Shown: in pieces, positions 18,014 through 53,650 of the stretch
How the letters are laid out: each line of letters starts with the position of its first letter
How positions within the stretch are numbered: the first letter of the stretch is position 1
The notes under the pieces: generated by a model
What the model was told of the DNA's origin: nothing
Databases searched by the model: none
What the model saw: only the letters and a program-made list of their open reading frames with translations
Program-made: the position numbers and the translations under genes
Assembly: GCA_019914945.1 (NCBI GenBank)
Contig: CM034106.1
Span: forward strand, 8,990,001 to 9,054,000
Direction: 5' to 3'
DNA length: 64,000 nucleotides
DNA from: Typha latifolia
Lineage: Eukaryota; Streptophyta; Magnoliopsida; Poales; Typhaceae

Positions 18014-19309
18014 CTTTTTGTTCAAGTAATCCATATAAAAATGATAATTATATTGCTATAAATAGTATGTGGGTCAGCTTTTGTATCGTTGTTAATGTTT
18101 GTTGAGCGCAAAAGTTTGTGCCTATTTTTAGCTTTAGATATGTTATCAGATTAAAGCCTTGTTTATTTTAGGAATAATGTCAATTCTAGAATATGTATTC
18201 TATTTATTATTATTAAAATAAAATTTTTATTCTAGAAATAACTATTATTGCGTTCACTTGTATTTTAAAATAAGAGTGTAATAACAACTACAACCACTCA
18301 AAACTTAACTTATTAGTGTTTTTATCATCATACATTTTTGCGTCAATTATTGAAAGACTAAGTTAGATTAAATATTTTAGGGCTAGACAATATTTTTGTG
18401 GAAAAAATAATCATTAGTTCAACATTTTGATTATGACTATAGTGAATTAGATTTTATTTGATAATAAGTTGGAAGAGTGATTCATTTCGGTAAAATAATT
18501 TTAGAACGGGGCTAGTTTAGTCAAAAACTCAAAATTATCTATGAAAAATGTCACATCAGCCCTCTTCTTTACCTTTATTTATTATTTTGCCCTTTGCCAT
18601 ATCCTCTTTTTCTTTCTATCGAGAATTCCTTCTTTTCCGCCTCCGTTTCGTCCGCGTCTCTTCTCGTTTTTCTCCGACAAGACAAACCCGGTCGCCCGAA
18701 ACAATCTCTGAGAAAAGAGGGGGGGGAAAAAGTATTCTCCAAATCTTCCCGTTTCTTCTCCCTCCTCCACCAATGAAATAATCTGCCTACTTCGATAGCT
18801 ATGCTCGACCTCAAGATCTTCCCTTCTTCTCTTCGGTTCTGAGCACATCGGATGGCTCCGATCCGGGACTCGGAGTTCCAAGGGTTGAAATTGCACTGCG
18901 GAATGGGGATTCTTGAGTGCAAGATTCGGATCGGTTCAGGTCAGAGCAATGCGGTTCGATTCCGGGGAAATGTGGATTGATTCGTAGGTTCTTGAGGGAA
19001 TTTGGTGTGTGTGAATTGTGGGTTTCGATTCTTGGGATGCGGGGTTGGGGATTTCATTCGGTGCTAATGTTGGTAGGTTCTGAGACGGTTGGGGTCTGGA
19101 TTTGTGGTTCTTTGCTGGATAGCAGGAGTTGATCTGATTGAAGGTTCGGGTTATGAGGTGGATCGGTTATGGATTGTTGAAGAGAGGAGTTTCTGGTTTG
19201 ATTTTTCGGTAGTCTTGGTGGTTCACTGTCTAACTTGGCTGCTATATTGGTATCCGTCCAGAAATTTTAGTTTGCCTTTGCCAGATCTTCTAAATTTTGT
19301 TGGATTATC
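18014..19309 (+). promoter_or_regulatory. Promoter and leader of the CKL6-like kinase
   Basis: Sequence 18014-18550 is AT-rich with several ATTCTAGAAT-type palindromic pieces (about 18190-18240) that may be a small inverted-repeat transposon. From 18560 a pyrimidine-rich leader begins. A donor-like CAGGTCAG near 18938 could start a leader intron, with the coding exon lying about 300 bp further on after TCCAG at 19257-19261. Short ORFs here do not continue into the kinase frame. Confidence 0.4.
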
Positions 19310-42839
<23,530 letters not shown>

Positions 42840-44831
42840 GGAAAAGGAACACCATGATGAACAACTAGCTGATGCTCTTTGGAGAAGCTCAGTATACATC
42901 TTGCTTTCTTCCAGTAAATTCTTTGTGCGTCTATAACGATTCTTTGCCTTAAGGTGGTAAGATCTGCTAAGTTAGTAAATTTCTTGTTGCAGTCGAAGCC
43001 TTGCCTTTGCAGTTGCCACTGATGAGGTATTAGGGCAAGTTTATGGAGTGGTTTCATTCTGAGGCTCCTTGGCCTTCCCATTGTTATTGCAACATGTGAA
43101 TGCTTTTGCAGATAATTGTCTATATGGAATCATATTCTAAATAATAAACAAATTTTCCATTAACACTCTCCATATCAGATTTAGTTAAATGTTGATGCAG
43201 GATTTTCTTTTTTCCACCTGGAATGTAGAGCCAAGTGTTCCAGGCCATCTGCCTGTTTTGATCTGGTGAGTTGAATAAACCTCATCTGCGAATATGCCGC
43301 AGATCATCCATGTGCTGTAAGCAAAACAAAGCTTTCAGCACATATTAAGAGATGTTGAGGTTACTTATTTTTAGCTGCATTAATTTGCATCCTTGTTAGT
43401 TAGTTTCAAAGATAACTGAAGTATTTGCATTCAACTACTGTCTCTTGGTGCAGATTGGGGTCTACTTGGGATGAAACATTTTACCTCAACCATAAAAATA
43501 GTTATCCTTGGATAGTACTTTTCAGGTCTCCTTATTCTATGTTCATCTCCTTTGTTCTGTTAGAACCTTGTATGGCAGGATAGTTGTAGTAAAAGCTAGC
43601 TTTGTTATTTCTACCAGCAGGATAGTTGGAATAAATGCAGCTTAGTAATTAAAGATGTTGCATCTGTAACTCCTATTTCTTTGCAACCAAAGATTGAGTG
43701 GAGCCGTGACATCCAACTAGATTTGACTGGATAGGAAGAACATATGGATCTGTTTTGGCACCTGGGAAGACTATGGTATGGTATTTTTAAACCAACCTCA
43801 TCCTCAGATTACACTCGGTGTCTGCAGACATAGTTTATTCAAATACATCAGACCAAAGTGTCCCTTATTATACTGGGAAGTTGGGTAAGCCACTCAAAAT
43901 CTAATCTCTGGGGATTCATCTGCTTGCAGTTAATTAACCTACTTAATACCTGCTCAAGGAAAAAATGTGATAACCCAATGGGGAAATGGACTTGGGCCTA
44001 ACTCAAGTGCAAGTTTCCTTATCTACTCCATTAAAAGCACCGCACGTTTTCAAATTACTAAACTAGAAATATTTCATCACTTTCAGGTCAATTGGATGCG
44101 GCAGGAATATATAAAACATTACAATGAATAAGTTAGGAAAGGGTCATAGTAATTGACTAATTCAAGTTAAGCTGTTATGGCCTTCTATGGGCAAGCTTCA
44201 TAAGCTCACTGTCCTGAGGAGAGACTACTTTTCTCATTAAAAGCACAGAGGAAACTACAACGAAGGAGACGAAAGGAACAACACCTAATTGTTTAAGTGG
44301 CCTATATGTTGAAAAAGTAACAATGCTACATCCTGAATTCCTGATTCTTCTGAAAACGTAGCAGAACATAATAATAGTTGTATGGTTAAGTGATGTTGTA
44401 TCAGACAGTTTGCAAGCAGACAGCTGTAAAATCTCTCAGGTCGGAAGACCAGCCAAACTTGTAAAACAGTTCGCTTGTTAGAATTCAAAGTTGATGTCTT
44501 TACAATTCAGTCTTAAAATCTTTGCGTCTTATAGAAGCACCAAATGTTATAAACATAATCCCACTCAAGCATACCTCCAGACACAACATGCTGCTCATCA
44601 ATGGCATCGAGTAGCACCATTCCAGATTCCAGATGCCACTTTAACATTAGCAGCTTGAGAAGTAACTGCGTACTACCAGAACAGTAACATTCGATCAACC
44701 ATTTATGCCGATCAGATGATCATTCTGATTCTATTTACATCAACATGACAGAAAATGTGCCTTAAAATGCAAAAAAGAGACCACATGAATAGTGAAGCAA
44801 AAGAGAAACTGCATGAATAGTGGGTTTCAGG
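42840..44831. other. Convergent intergenic region between CKL and VPS2
   Basis: The CKL 3' UTR probably occupies the first few hundred bases. The VPS2 3' UTR (minus strand) occupies sequence just below 44832. Nothing resembling a further gene is visible; ORFs at 44175-44698 lack any domain or splice context. Confidence 0.5.
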
Positions 44832-45386
44832 TTATGGATTCTTCAGAGCAGCCAACCTCTTCTCAAGTTCTTCCACCTCCGAACTGCAAATACAGTACAA
44901 CATGGCTGTGATAAAGTGGAATGATAAAATCACAGAAAAATGTCAGGCTTTCAGCAGAACCTGGGTTTAATCACAAAAACATCCACAGAAGAACAAGAGC
45001 CAACAAGAAAACTAAATTAATGTAAGTGATAATAATATGAACTAATATTCGCAGGTAGGGAGATGAATTGCCTAAGCCAAGCATGAAAGAGATATGAAAT
45101 TTATCTTGAATTAGATACTTTCTTAAATAATAGTTGTTTTAACCAACGATGGCCGTGCCACAGGCACGGATTGTGCCAACCACCGGCCGTGCCGTAAGAG
45201 AATAAGAGAAAGAGGTAAGGGATACTCACATTTGCTTTTGCAGCCACCGTCACCATCGCCATCGCTCGCCGCTCGCTGTCGCCGTCGCTTAGTCGGGTGC
45301 CCTAGCCCGCCCGAGAGAGAAGAGAGATCGAGAGAGAGAGAGAGAGAGGGAGAGAGAGGTTAAACTTAAGTTGTGGGTCCAGATCC

Positions 45387-45459
<73 letters not shown>

Positions 45460-48400
45460 GCAGGCTAGGGCACCCGACGAAGCGACGGCGAGTAGTGGGC
45501 GGCAATTGGCGACGAGGCCGATGGTGAGCGGCGATGCTATTAGGAGGGATGCTGTGCGGCACCCTTGTGCCACGTGCCGGTACGCCACCGGCACAGCCAT
45601 CCATAGTTTTAACAATACATACACTTGTAAACATGTCACTCCAACATAAGTCTAGACTTCAACCATCAAAAAAGAACATTAAAAAATAAAAATATTCACG
45701 GCCCTCATTGAGCTTAAGTCTGTTGAAGCTTAGATTAAAACAACTTCATTTCGATAGTTTAACCTGATGAGTTTGATTGAACAATAAATGGAATTGAATA
45801 TTAGTTCATTATAACTCATCTATTTCATAAGTAGGTGAATTGTCACCATGCATAATCTCGATGACAAAAAAAAAGTATCTAAATTGCTTCACCTTCATTT
45901 GAATAACCAGTATCAGTGCTCAATTAAGGAAGAAGCATCCATTCAAAGTCTAAGCATGCAGTCAACCAGTGGTAAAGTATTTTAGGCCTAGCTTCAATGT
46001 AGTTAAATCCCTCAAAAAAAGTAAATAACATGAACATGTCGAATATTAATAATCAATGGATCAAACTTACAAGATTCTAAAGTTAAAGGGAACCTTTGTA
46101 ATTAAGAATTGTTTAAAAACCTTAAGATCTAAGACTTCTGATTAAAGATAGCAAGGCCACATGGCCTTTAAGCAAGAATATCAACCGATCAAGACAGGAT
46201 TCCAATTTTCCTCTTATTCTTGCGTAGGTATAACCAATCATTGGGGTGGCCATAGAATGATAGAACAAGATTCCAAAATGTAGCCTTAAATTGATATGAT
46301 CAGGATATCGTAAATTATAGTAGTAGTAATTTCAGCGCAACAAAGTGTCATCCTCCTAAGAATGCAACATATTCCTTATTCATGTTACAATGTGGTACCA
46401 ACATAGGCTCAACCATAGACTAGCTATATGTAGCAAAAGAAAATATAATAATAGAGGTCAAATTTTGGTGCTTTCAAACCTTTCATCAATCTGCACATTC
46501 TTCCCTGCAATTCTTCCCTTGGGAGCAGAAGAAAGCTACAAAAAGGTTTCAACATGAAAAGATTAATTATAATATTGCATGCATAGGAGAGGGACAGTGA
46601 CAATATTTCTATCTAAAAATTTTAAAATCAAACCTGTGATGCAATGTCGACACCAATTTCGTCTAGCACCTAAAAGGAATTTAAAACAACCATGAAAACA
46701 TGGTTATATGAAAATTGATAATGTTCTTAGAAGATCTATATTTTCTCTAAACAGATTTTAAAATAGAAACTGGGAAAACCTGATTAGTGAGCTCCTCAGT
46801 CTCATCTTCAGCCTCATCACTATCCAAGACATCATCAATTGAGTCTGACATCATCTCAGTCTGTATAAATATAGGACTAGAAATTTCAACTTTCAATGTC
46901 AAGCAGGGAAAGTGCTCAGTTATAAATTGGAAAAAAAAATGCATATCAGAGGATGACAAACAGGAGATGAAAATTGGAACTTTTTAATATGTTTCATAAG
47001 TTTAGGAAGCAATGCAAGATATTAAGTATGGAAATGATCATCAAATTAATTGTCTTCTGGACCCACTGATGGATTATGTTAGCTTACTGTCATATCCATT
47101 TGTGCTGACTGCCTTTGAAATTCTTGCATAACCTTCATTTGCTTTGCAGGTGACATTTGCTGCATGTCAATTAAAATTTACCGGTCAATAAAATGTGAAA
47201 AAATATTAGAAAAAATGAAAAGGTTTGAGATGCCATCAAACAATTAGTTCAAAATATCCATCCCTAAATCATTTGTTTTTAAGTGGCAGAATTTCTATTG
47301 AGTATCTACTAAACTGTCTGTCAGAGTTGGATTAACAATACCTTATTCATAGCTCCCATGGCCTTACTTGCACCTTGCATGCCAGCAGCTACTGAAGTAT
47401 TGGCATACATGGCCTAAGAAAGCACATATTATACGAGTTGGAGTAAGATAAGGTAAAATGTCACCAAAAGTGTAGAAACTAAAAATATATTGTCAGCTTG
47501 CCTGGGTATGGGTTGCTATACCCCGCATCTGAGCTCTGCTACCTTGCAAATTAGCAATTTGTTGCCTTAACCTGATAAGCTGACGGGCTAAAATTTTAGT
47601 TGCTGACTGCAAGCAGAATGATAAGCACAAGGATTTAAGAGTCTTTTAGTTACACTCAGTAATATTTCAAGGTCCAAGCTGGAAATGAACAGCAAAAGTT
47701 AGACCTGATTTCCAGTTTTTGCAGTTCTTTTTATCTCAGCAAGCAGCCTCTTTTCCTGTCATTTGTAAAGATGCATCAGACATTGTGGCAGAATGATTTT
47801 CTTTAGACCTCTAGAAGTTGATAACCCTAACACATTATAGTTACACATGATGAGCATGTTACGTTCACATGATTGGTGAGAAATTAAGAGAAATAATTTG
47901 CTGAAAAGGTGATATCATATCCTGTAATCTGACTTCCAATAAAACATTTCTTTATATAATAAAAACAATTGTCATGTCCAGTATAAGCACCTAACTCAAA
48001 AGGGAAAAATGAATGGCTGAGACACAATGATGTTCAAATGGACATCAGTAACTTAATATTGGAAATCACCTGGATAATAATGATGTCATCAACTAACAAA
48101 CTGTCAGATGATAAATATTTGCAGTTCGTTCTTCCCTACCTAACTTCCTACGCCAATGACTTATTTCATCCAGGAAGCTTCCACATCAGACTCTACGAAA
48201 GCATGAAAAATGATGTAAGGCAACTGATCGGTAACTTTTTTCTTGACATAAATTGTTGTAGTCTCTTAACATATGAGGCAGATAATAGCCCATGTGAAAC
48301 GAGTACCTGACTTCAAGTTACTAAATTACATTAAAGAAAGAGGACAATTAGATGGATGGGTAGGTCACCACTAAGAGATTTTCATAGGTTAACCACCGTT

Positions 48401-50455
48401 TGCATAAGGCTCATTTTTCAGATGAACAACTTTCAACTTGGATCAAATTTCTGTGAAAACCAGTATTCTGTTAAAAGGCACCCATCATATTTATAGAGTA
48501 CACCAAAACTGATTGACTGCCACATTTGGTAGAGCAGCAAAAATTGATATCTATTAAGCACCCAATGCTGAAGGTTTAAGAAATCCAATGTATAATTGCA
48601 AAGTTTACCAACTTCATTTCCTGCTTGAACTCTAAATGGTAACTTCCGAAACATATTCTTTCTTCTATTACGAAATCATGATTGACAGGAAAAAAACAAA
48701 AGCATCATGCATCGTGATCTTCAATGGTTTCAAGATAAAGCTATGAATACTCAGTCCACTACGTGGAAAAGGTAAAAGAACGGGACCTGTCAGGGATAAT
48801 CTACACTTATTTATGCTTCAGTAAGGTATTCTACTTCAGGGACAAAGGATCCAATTCAAAGGAAGAAAAGTGCAACAGGAGGAGCCAACGGTATGGCAGA
48901 ACAAGAAAGAAAAGAGAAAGTGAATACTTAATCAAAAGATGTACTTAAAAGTTAAAAACATATGACCAGGAGGTATTTGGATATGTCATACAGTGTGCTG
49001 GGAACAAACCTAATATATACACATCTTATGAGATTAATAATGGCTATTAAAAGATCTGTCTAATCACCTTATTACGGAAGCAAATAAATTAAGGGTATAA
49101 TATTAGCGAAGAGACTTACAGGTGTAGGGGCCCAAAAGTGAGAAGAAAGGAAGACAAAAGAAAAAATAATATGCATGATAACTAACACTATACGAAATCC
49201 ATTACTTATAAGAGAATACGATATCTAGAACCTGTTTGTAGCTTATAAATGTATAATGATGTTTTTTAAAGCATGATAACTATCATAATATTCTCTCTGT
49301 TTGAATCAGAAGGTAACAAACAGAACAATAAATTGACATCCCATCATAACCACGCACCAACTTGAACTTAGTTGCAATCATCATCCTAAGAAGGATTAGG
49401 CCACAGTGTGAAGTCATGCACTGTCTAAAGTCATCCTAAGAAATAACACGAGATAGTTGACATACACTAGCAAATTATCACATATTTACTGAAAAGTAGG
49501 AGGATCTTAACTCAAGTAAAGTACATGTATAGCCCCATGGATCAGAAACGCATAAATTGGAAACAAAGAAATGCAATTCAGGACATTACGTACCTCTAAT
49601 TGCAAGGCTGCAATCTCCCTCTCGACACCTATGTTACATGAATCCAATGATGGCAGTTAGCCACATATCTTAGCAGTTAAACTTCACTGATGGAATTATC
49701 ATTACACAACAAAATAAGAACAGAATGCATTTTTATTAGGCTGTCTTTTGTGAGGAAGTATGTTATCAAAATGAGAAATATCATAGAAGACCTTCGAGCA
49801 CTGCTATTTCCTTACCTAAAGCTAGTACACAGAATGAGAAATTCTTCTGGATGGTTTACTGGTTAAGGGCCTTATGGCGAGAGGATGAACAAAAAGAAAA
49901 CTAGTTTACTTCAATAATTTAGAGGTAATTAAAAGGGACAGCTCAAATAAAATAAGCAGTACATAGAACATTGTTCAGTTGTTATTTATCCAGTTCTGAA
50001 AGGACTCCTTATTTTGTACCAAATAAATGCTAGTTCATCCCCCAGCACTTTTTGATCAATTGTGTCACTATTTGGCTACTCCCATACCTCTTGTAGCATT
50101 CGCCATCTCCCGCTTACTAGACCGAAGTACCTCTGCAGCCAAACCAATCAAAAATGTCATTTTGGAAGCATAAACACAAACTAAAATTAATTCGTATACA
50201 CCAAAAATGCAACAGTATAAAATTGAGCAAAGTCTCTTCAATAGCTAGGATGACGGAAAACCTCTCCCCTAAGAACTCAATGGTCAAGAGAAATCCAAAT
50301 TCAGATCAGAACAACCTCAAATTTTACCGCCGATCGAGGCACAAGTAGTAGAATATAATAAACGTAAAAGAATCATTCCTCAGAATTAATAGAATCAATT
50401 CATAATTCAGCTATCAAGTACCTTTGGCGGTTGGTTTCTTGGCGAATAGACTCAT
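44832..50455 (-). CDS. VPS2: ESCRT-III subunit VPS2/CHMP2-like (plant VPS2.2/VPS2.3 type)
   Basis: Eleven coding exons on the minus strand join to 212 aa: 50422-50455, 50088-50132, 49594-49628, 47705-47755, 47502-47606, 47342-47413, 47088-47159, 46780-46860, 46634-46669, 46480-46535, 44832-44883. The product starts MSLFAKKPTAKEVLRSSKRE. The basic helical core includes ARQLIRLRQQIANLQGSRAQ and QSAQMDMTTEMMSDSIDDVL. The acidic stretch DSDEAEDETEELTNQVLDEI precedes a C-terminal MIM1 motif EVEELEKRLAALK (199-210) for binding the MIT domain of the VPS4/SKD1 ATPase. ESCRT-III polymerises on endosomes to form intralumenal vesicles. Length and layout are those of an intact plant VPS2. The exon 5 donor (47500-47501) is GC rather than GT (CAG|GCAAG). 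The last intron contains a MULE-like element. Assignment to the CHMP2B-like branch is by resemblance and less sure than the family. Confidence 0.95.
45143..45603. mobile_element. MULE-like element B, 461 bp, in the last VPS2 intron
   Basis: The ends are CCAACGATGGCCGTGCC (left) and TGGATGGCTGTGCC (right, inverted). Nine-bp flanks TTGTTTTAA (45134-45142) and TAGTTTTAA (45604-45612) match at 8 of 9. Sequence near both ends matches element A at 26709-26974 in opposite orientation, including GTGCCACGTGCCGGTACGCC. It is longer than A because of a GA-rich tract (about 45310-45357) and a (CT)34 run (45389-45457). No transposase is present. Long ORFs across it are only repeated Glu-Arg or Ser-Leu from the microsatellite. 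Confidence 0.75.
45310..45457. repeat. Inverted pair of microsatellites, (GA)n and (CT)34
   Basis: A GA-rich tract at about 45310-45357 is followed 31 bp later by an uninterrupted (CT) run at 45389-45457. The two are complementary, so the region can fold into one long imperfect hairpin. Being in a VPS2 intron, the minus-strand transcript would carry it as a GA run and a CU-rich run. Confidence 0.85.
47414..47501 (-). other. VPS2: GC-AG intron in VPS2
   Basis: The minus-strand donor is CAG|GCAAGC (47502 to 47496) and the acceptor is TTTCTTAG (ending at 47414). Frame joins HTQ to AMYANTS exactly, as in the family. No GT lies at a position that would keep frame. The strong CAG|GCAAG context is typical of plant GC donors. 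Confidence 0.9.
47756..49593 (-). other. VPS2: VPS2 intron 3 (1,838 bp)
   Basis: The largest VPS2 intron contains no recognisable element. ORFs at 48038-48310, 48433-48654 and 48763-48948 have no domain or splice context. The junction joins QLE to EKRLLAE in frame. Confidence 0.6.
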
Positions 50456-53400
50456 CTTTTCTCGAGGAGAAGAGCGGAGACGAGAAGGTCGATCGATCGA
50501 GGAAGACGTCTTGGAGAGACCGATATATGCGAATCGTATGTGAATTATAATATGTAGGAGAATAAATCCATCACGGATAAATATTGTCTGTCGAATAAAG
50601 TGAGGACTCTCCGAATAAGTAGACGACGGAGCGTGGAAGTTAACGCCGTTACGCGGCGAGGGAGATGGCGTGATGTGGCCACGACGAGCGCGGACTTACG
50701 CGGTTGGAAAGTTTGCGTTAGATCGGGATTAGCTGTATATATAAAACAGCAAACAGTGGATTTGACTAGGTGGCCCTTAGTTGGACTTGGTCAGACCTAG
50801 ATTAGCTAATGGTGCCAAACTACCATTTCCGGTTCTTAATGGATATATTAAGTACAAACCCGAATCCAATAAGGTTATGGTTGATATTAGATGGATTTGA
50901 ACCTAACCCGAGTATGAAATATCCTATTAGGATTTGGATAGCACATTGTTAAAAATCATGATTCATCTTTTGTTTGATGGCTATGTATCAGTTTAAGTAT
51001 TTGGGTCATCTGATTATTAATATAATATCAGAGCTAGTTTCTTTTTCATTGCAGTAAGATGATCACACAGCTTAGAGATGGTGAAACAGTTCATTTTAGG
51101 TATGAATTTGATACATTCATTAGCATCATTTCTTTTATCGGGGATAGCCATTAGGTGCAAATTATTTTGTTAAAAGTTATCATTCAATTACAACTTAACT
51201 TACATACAGAGAAAAAGGGAGATAAGAGTCCTAGACATGCCTAGAAAATGACAGAATAATAATAAAAGTATAATATCAAACACAGCAATAATTGTAAGCA
51301 TTTATGCATAACTAGGAATAGAGGAGATAAAGATGATGACTCTAGAAATAAGTCTTTTCTCGTCCATCATTGATAACACTATATAAGGAGCACAATAAGA
51401 AATTTAATGGTTCAAAAATCTTTAACAAAATTGGTACACACAACTAGTAAAAGACCACCATGTATCTTATAAGAAGGCAATAAATTGGAAAAAAAATATA
51501 TAGGGGAAAAGAGGAGATATTGGCTGTAGTAGCTATGGAGTAGAATTTTGGTGATATATATTCAACTGAAACATCATTGAGCTATCGATTTTCTAAAATA
51601 TTATCATAAATAAAATATAATTAGATCTTTTCAACTTTGACTAACTTTATAACTAGGTAGTCGATCGTCAGTTCTACCAGAGTTTTCTAGTAAGGGTTAG
51701 TCATTTTCTTCCCCTCATAGAGGGTTTTTCCCTAATTGTCAGTAGGCGTTCGTCTTCTCCCCTCTTCTCCTCGGGAAAGGAGATGTCTCTCCTCTTGTTC
51801 TATTATCTCCCTTACCTCATTCTCTTCTCCTCCTCATCTTCTTTGTTGCGATCTCTTCTCCATTCTTTCTCTATCCCCACAACCCACTTGCTCTCCATTT
51901 TGTCGCCGCTAGTATCGTTGCAGCCAACCTACCCATTTCTCTCCTCTAGCATCACGTGTCAACAACGATGGGATTCGCAAGGTAGTAGCATTAGAGGCGG
52001 AGCCTTTGATTTGTTGGCTTGTCTTCCAATGCCTTGAGCCGCCCATCTCAACCTCTCTATTGCTATTTGTCTCTACCCCATGACATTACAAACCCTCGCT
52101 TCTCACCACAATCACCATAGAGCGAGCTATCAAAGAGTTTATTTTCTTTGTCTTGTTACGGTGTGAATTGTAGTTGTGATATTTTGTTGTGTGTACCATG
52201 GTTGTTGTCTGTTATATTATTTGGTTTAGTTTGCTTCGTTCCAAGTTTTGACGGGTTGTGGTCTTAGATTATTTGCAAGCTTAATGGAGCTATAAAAAGC
52301 CGACCCACTAACTTATGCATTCTTCCTTACATGATTTTTGTTGTATTTCTAAGTGATCAAGTTGGTGGTGCTGGCTAAGAGAGAGACTTATTTTAGCATG
52401 AGGTTATGTATTTGATAGTTATTTTGTTCATATCTCAGTTAAGTGTAAAACTTATTTTTGGGGTCTTTACCCTTTCTCTCTTGTCTTATATTTATTATCA
52501 AATTATAACCATTTTCCTAAGACTTCATGGATTATCTAACTATGGAATTTCTTTAAGAAAAAGCTCAGCTTAGCTATGTATCAAATAAACATGCCAGAGT
52601 GGATCCAATTTTTTATAACTGAAATATCTAAATTCTAGCATAAAGATCCTAATAAATGTGAAACAAGAAACCCAATTATGCCAAACAAGTCTTAAATTAC
52701 CGTTTAATTAACTGAGACAGTGGTATATTATACTATTCTCTTGTTAAATATATTTTACTCTAGTGCTTTGATCTAAAATCACTATACCTAGTGAACTTTA
52801 TTTTGCATCGCCGCCCTTCCTCCATGCATGTTTTGATTTAAACTGCAAATACTAGCGCCATTAACAAGATAACAAAATGACTTAAGAAAAATAATTATGC
52901 TTTTATTAGTTAATTATATAGTCAAACAGAAAGTTAAAGTAAAAGTTTAGAGGTAAAATATTTTTTTTTTTGTTCAAATTGGTAACAAATTTAAAATTAA
53001 AATGACACGGATATGGTTAATTCCCCGTTATAATTTAGTTAAAAGTGCAGTAAATCCGATTACAAGTTTAGTTGCCCTAATAAGGTGGAGGGATTTACTA
53101 TAATTATCGAGGGATAGCAAATTACAGAGGGCGTACACAAATTTTACGATGCTAATACTTAATTAATTACCCTCTTCCCCCCTTTCTGTCTTCCTTCGCA
53201 GCGCTTTGCATTCCGATGCATTCTTTCCTCCTTGCTGTTATATTTGTGTCCGCTTACTCCTCTTCCATTCGCCGCCTACTCGTCTCTCTCGCGTAGATTT
53301 TCGAGATCCAAACTCTCCTCCTCGTCCTCCTCTAATCTCTCAACGATCCTAATTGCCTCGATTTTCCTTTCGAGATCTCTCGCCGATCCTTTCCAGGAAA

Positions 53401-53650
53401 TCGAGTTCGAGATCGATTCCAATCCACGAATCCCCCCCGAGTACGGCGGAATAAGAAGGCGGAGTTAGGGTTTCTTGGTGGAATTTCACGTTCCCGTGTC
53501 CTGATTGGAGGCAGTCGCCGCAGGGGGGGATCTAGGGTTTGCGTGATTTTGGGATCCGGGACCAGAAAGATTTGATTTTTGGATCTTTCGGAGTCGGGGG
53601 AGCTAGGGTTTTCTTGATTATTTTTGCTGTTGTATGAGAGAGGTAGGGAG
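50456..53650. promoter_or_regulatory. Divergent promoter region between VPS2 (-) and PP2A B'' (+)
   Basis: The VPS2 leader is the segment just above 50455, and the B'' leader is about 53190-53650, pyrimidine-rich then G-rich. Between them, 50600-53150 is mostly AT-rich. The ORF at 51783-52037 lies in CT-rich sequence and has no domain. ATATCAGAGCTAG near 51027 resembles an LTR primer site (TGGTATCAGAGC) but no LTR could be shown. An antisense ORF over 53332-53748 is a shadow of the leader. Confidence 0.45.

Noticed and set aside
18575..18922. Minus-strand basic ORFs over the CKL leader
   Set aside because: They are antisense to a pyrimidine-rich 5' UTR, with repetitive Arg/Lys/Glu typical of such shadows.
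45289..45649. ORFs rich in Glu-Arg or Ser-Leu repeats
   Set aside because: They are translations of the (GA)n and (CT)34 microsatellites in a MULE-like element.
51020..51040. Primer-binding-site-like ATATCAGAGC, suggesting an LTR element
   Set aside because: Only part of the tRNA-Met complement matches, and no TG...CA LTR or coding remnant was found on either side.
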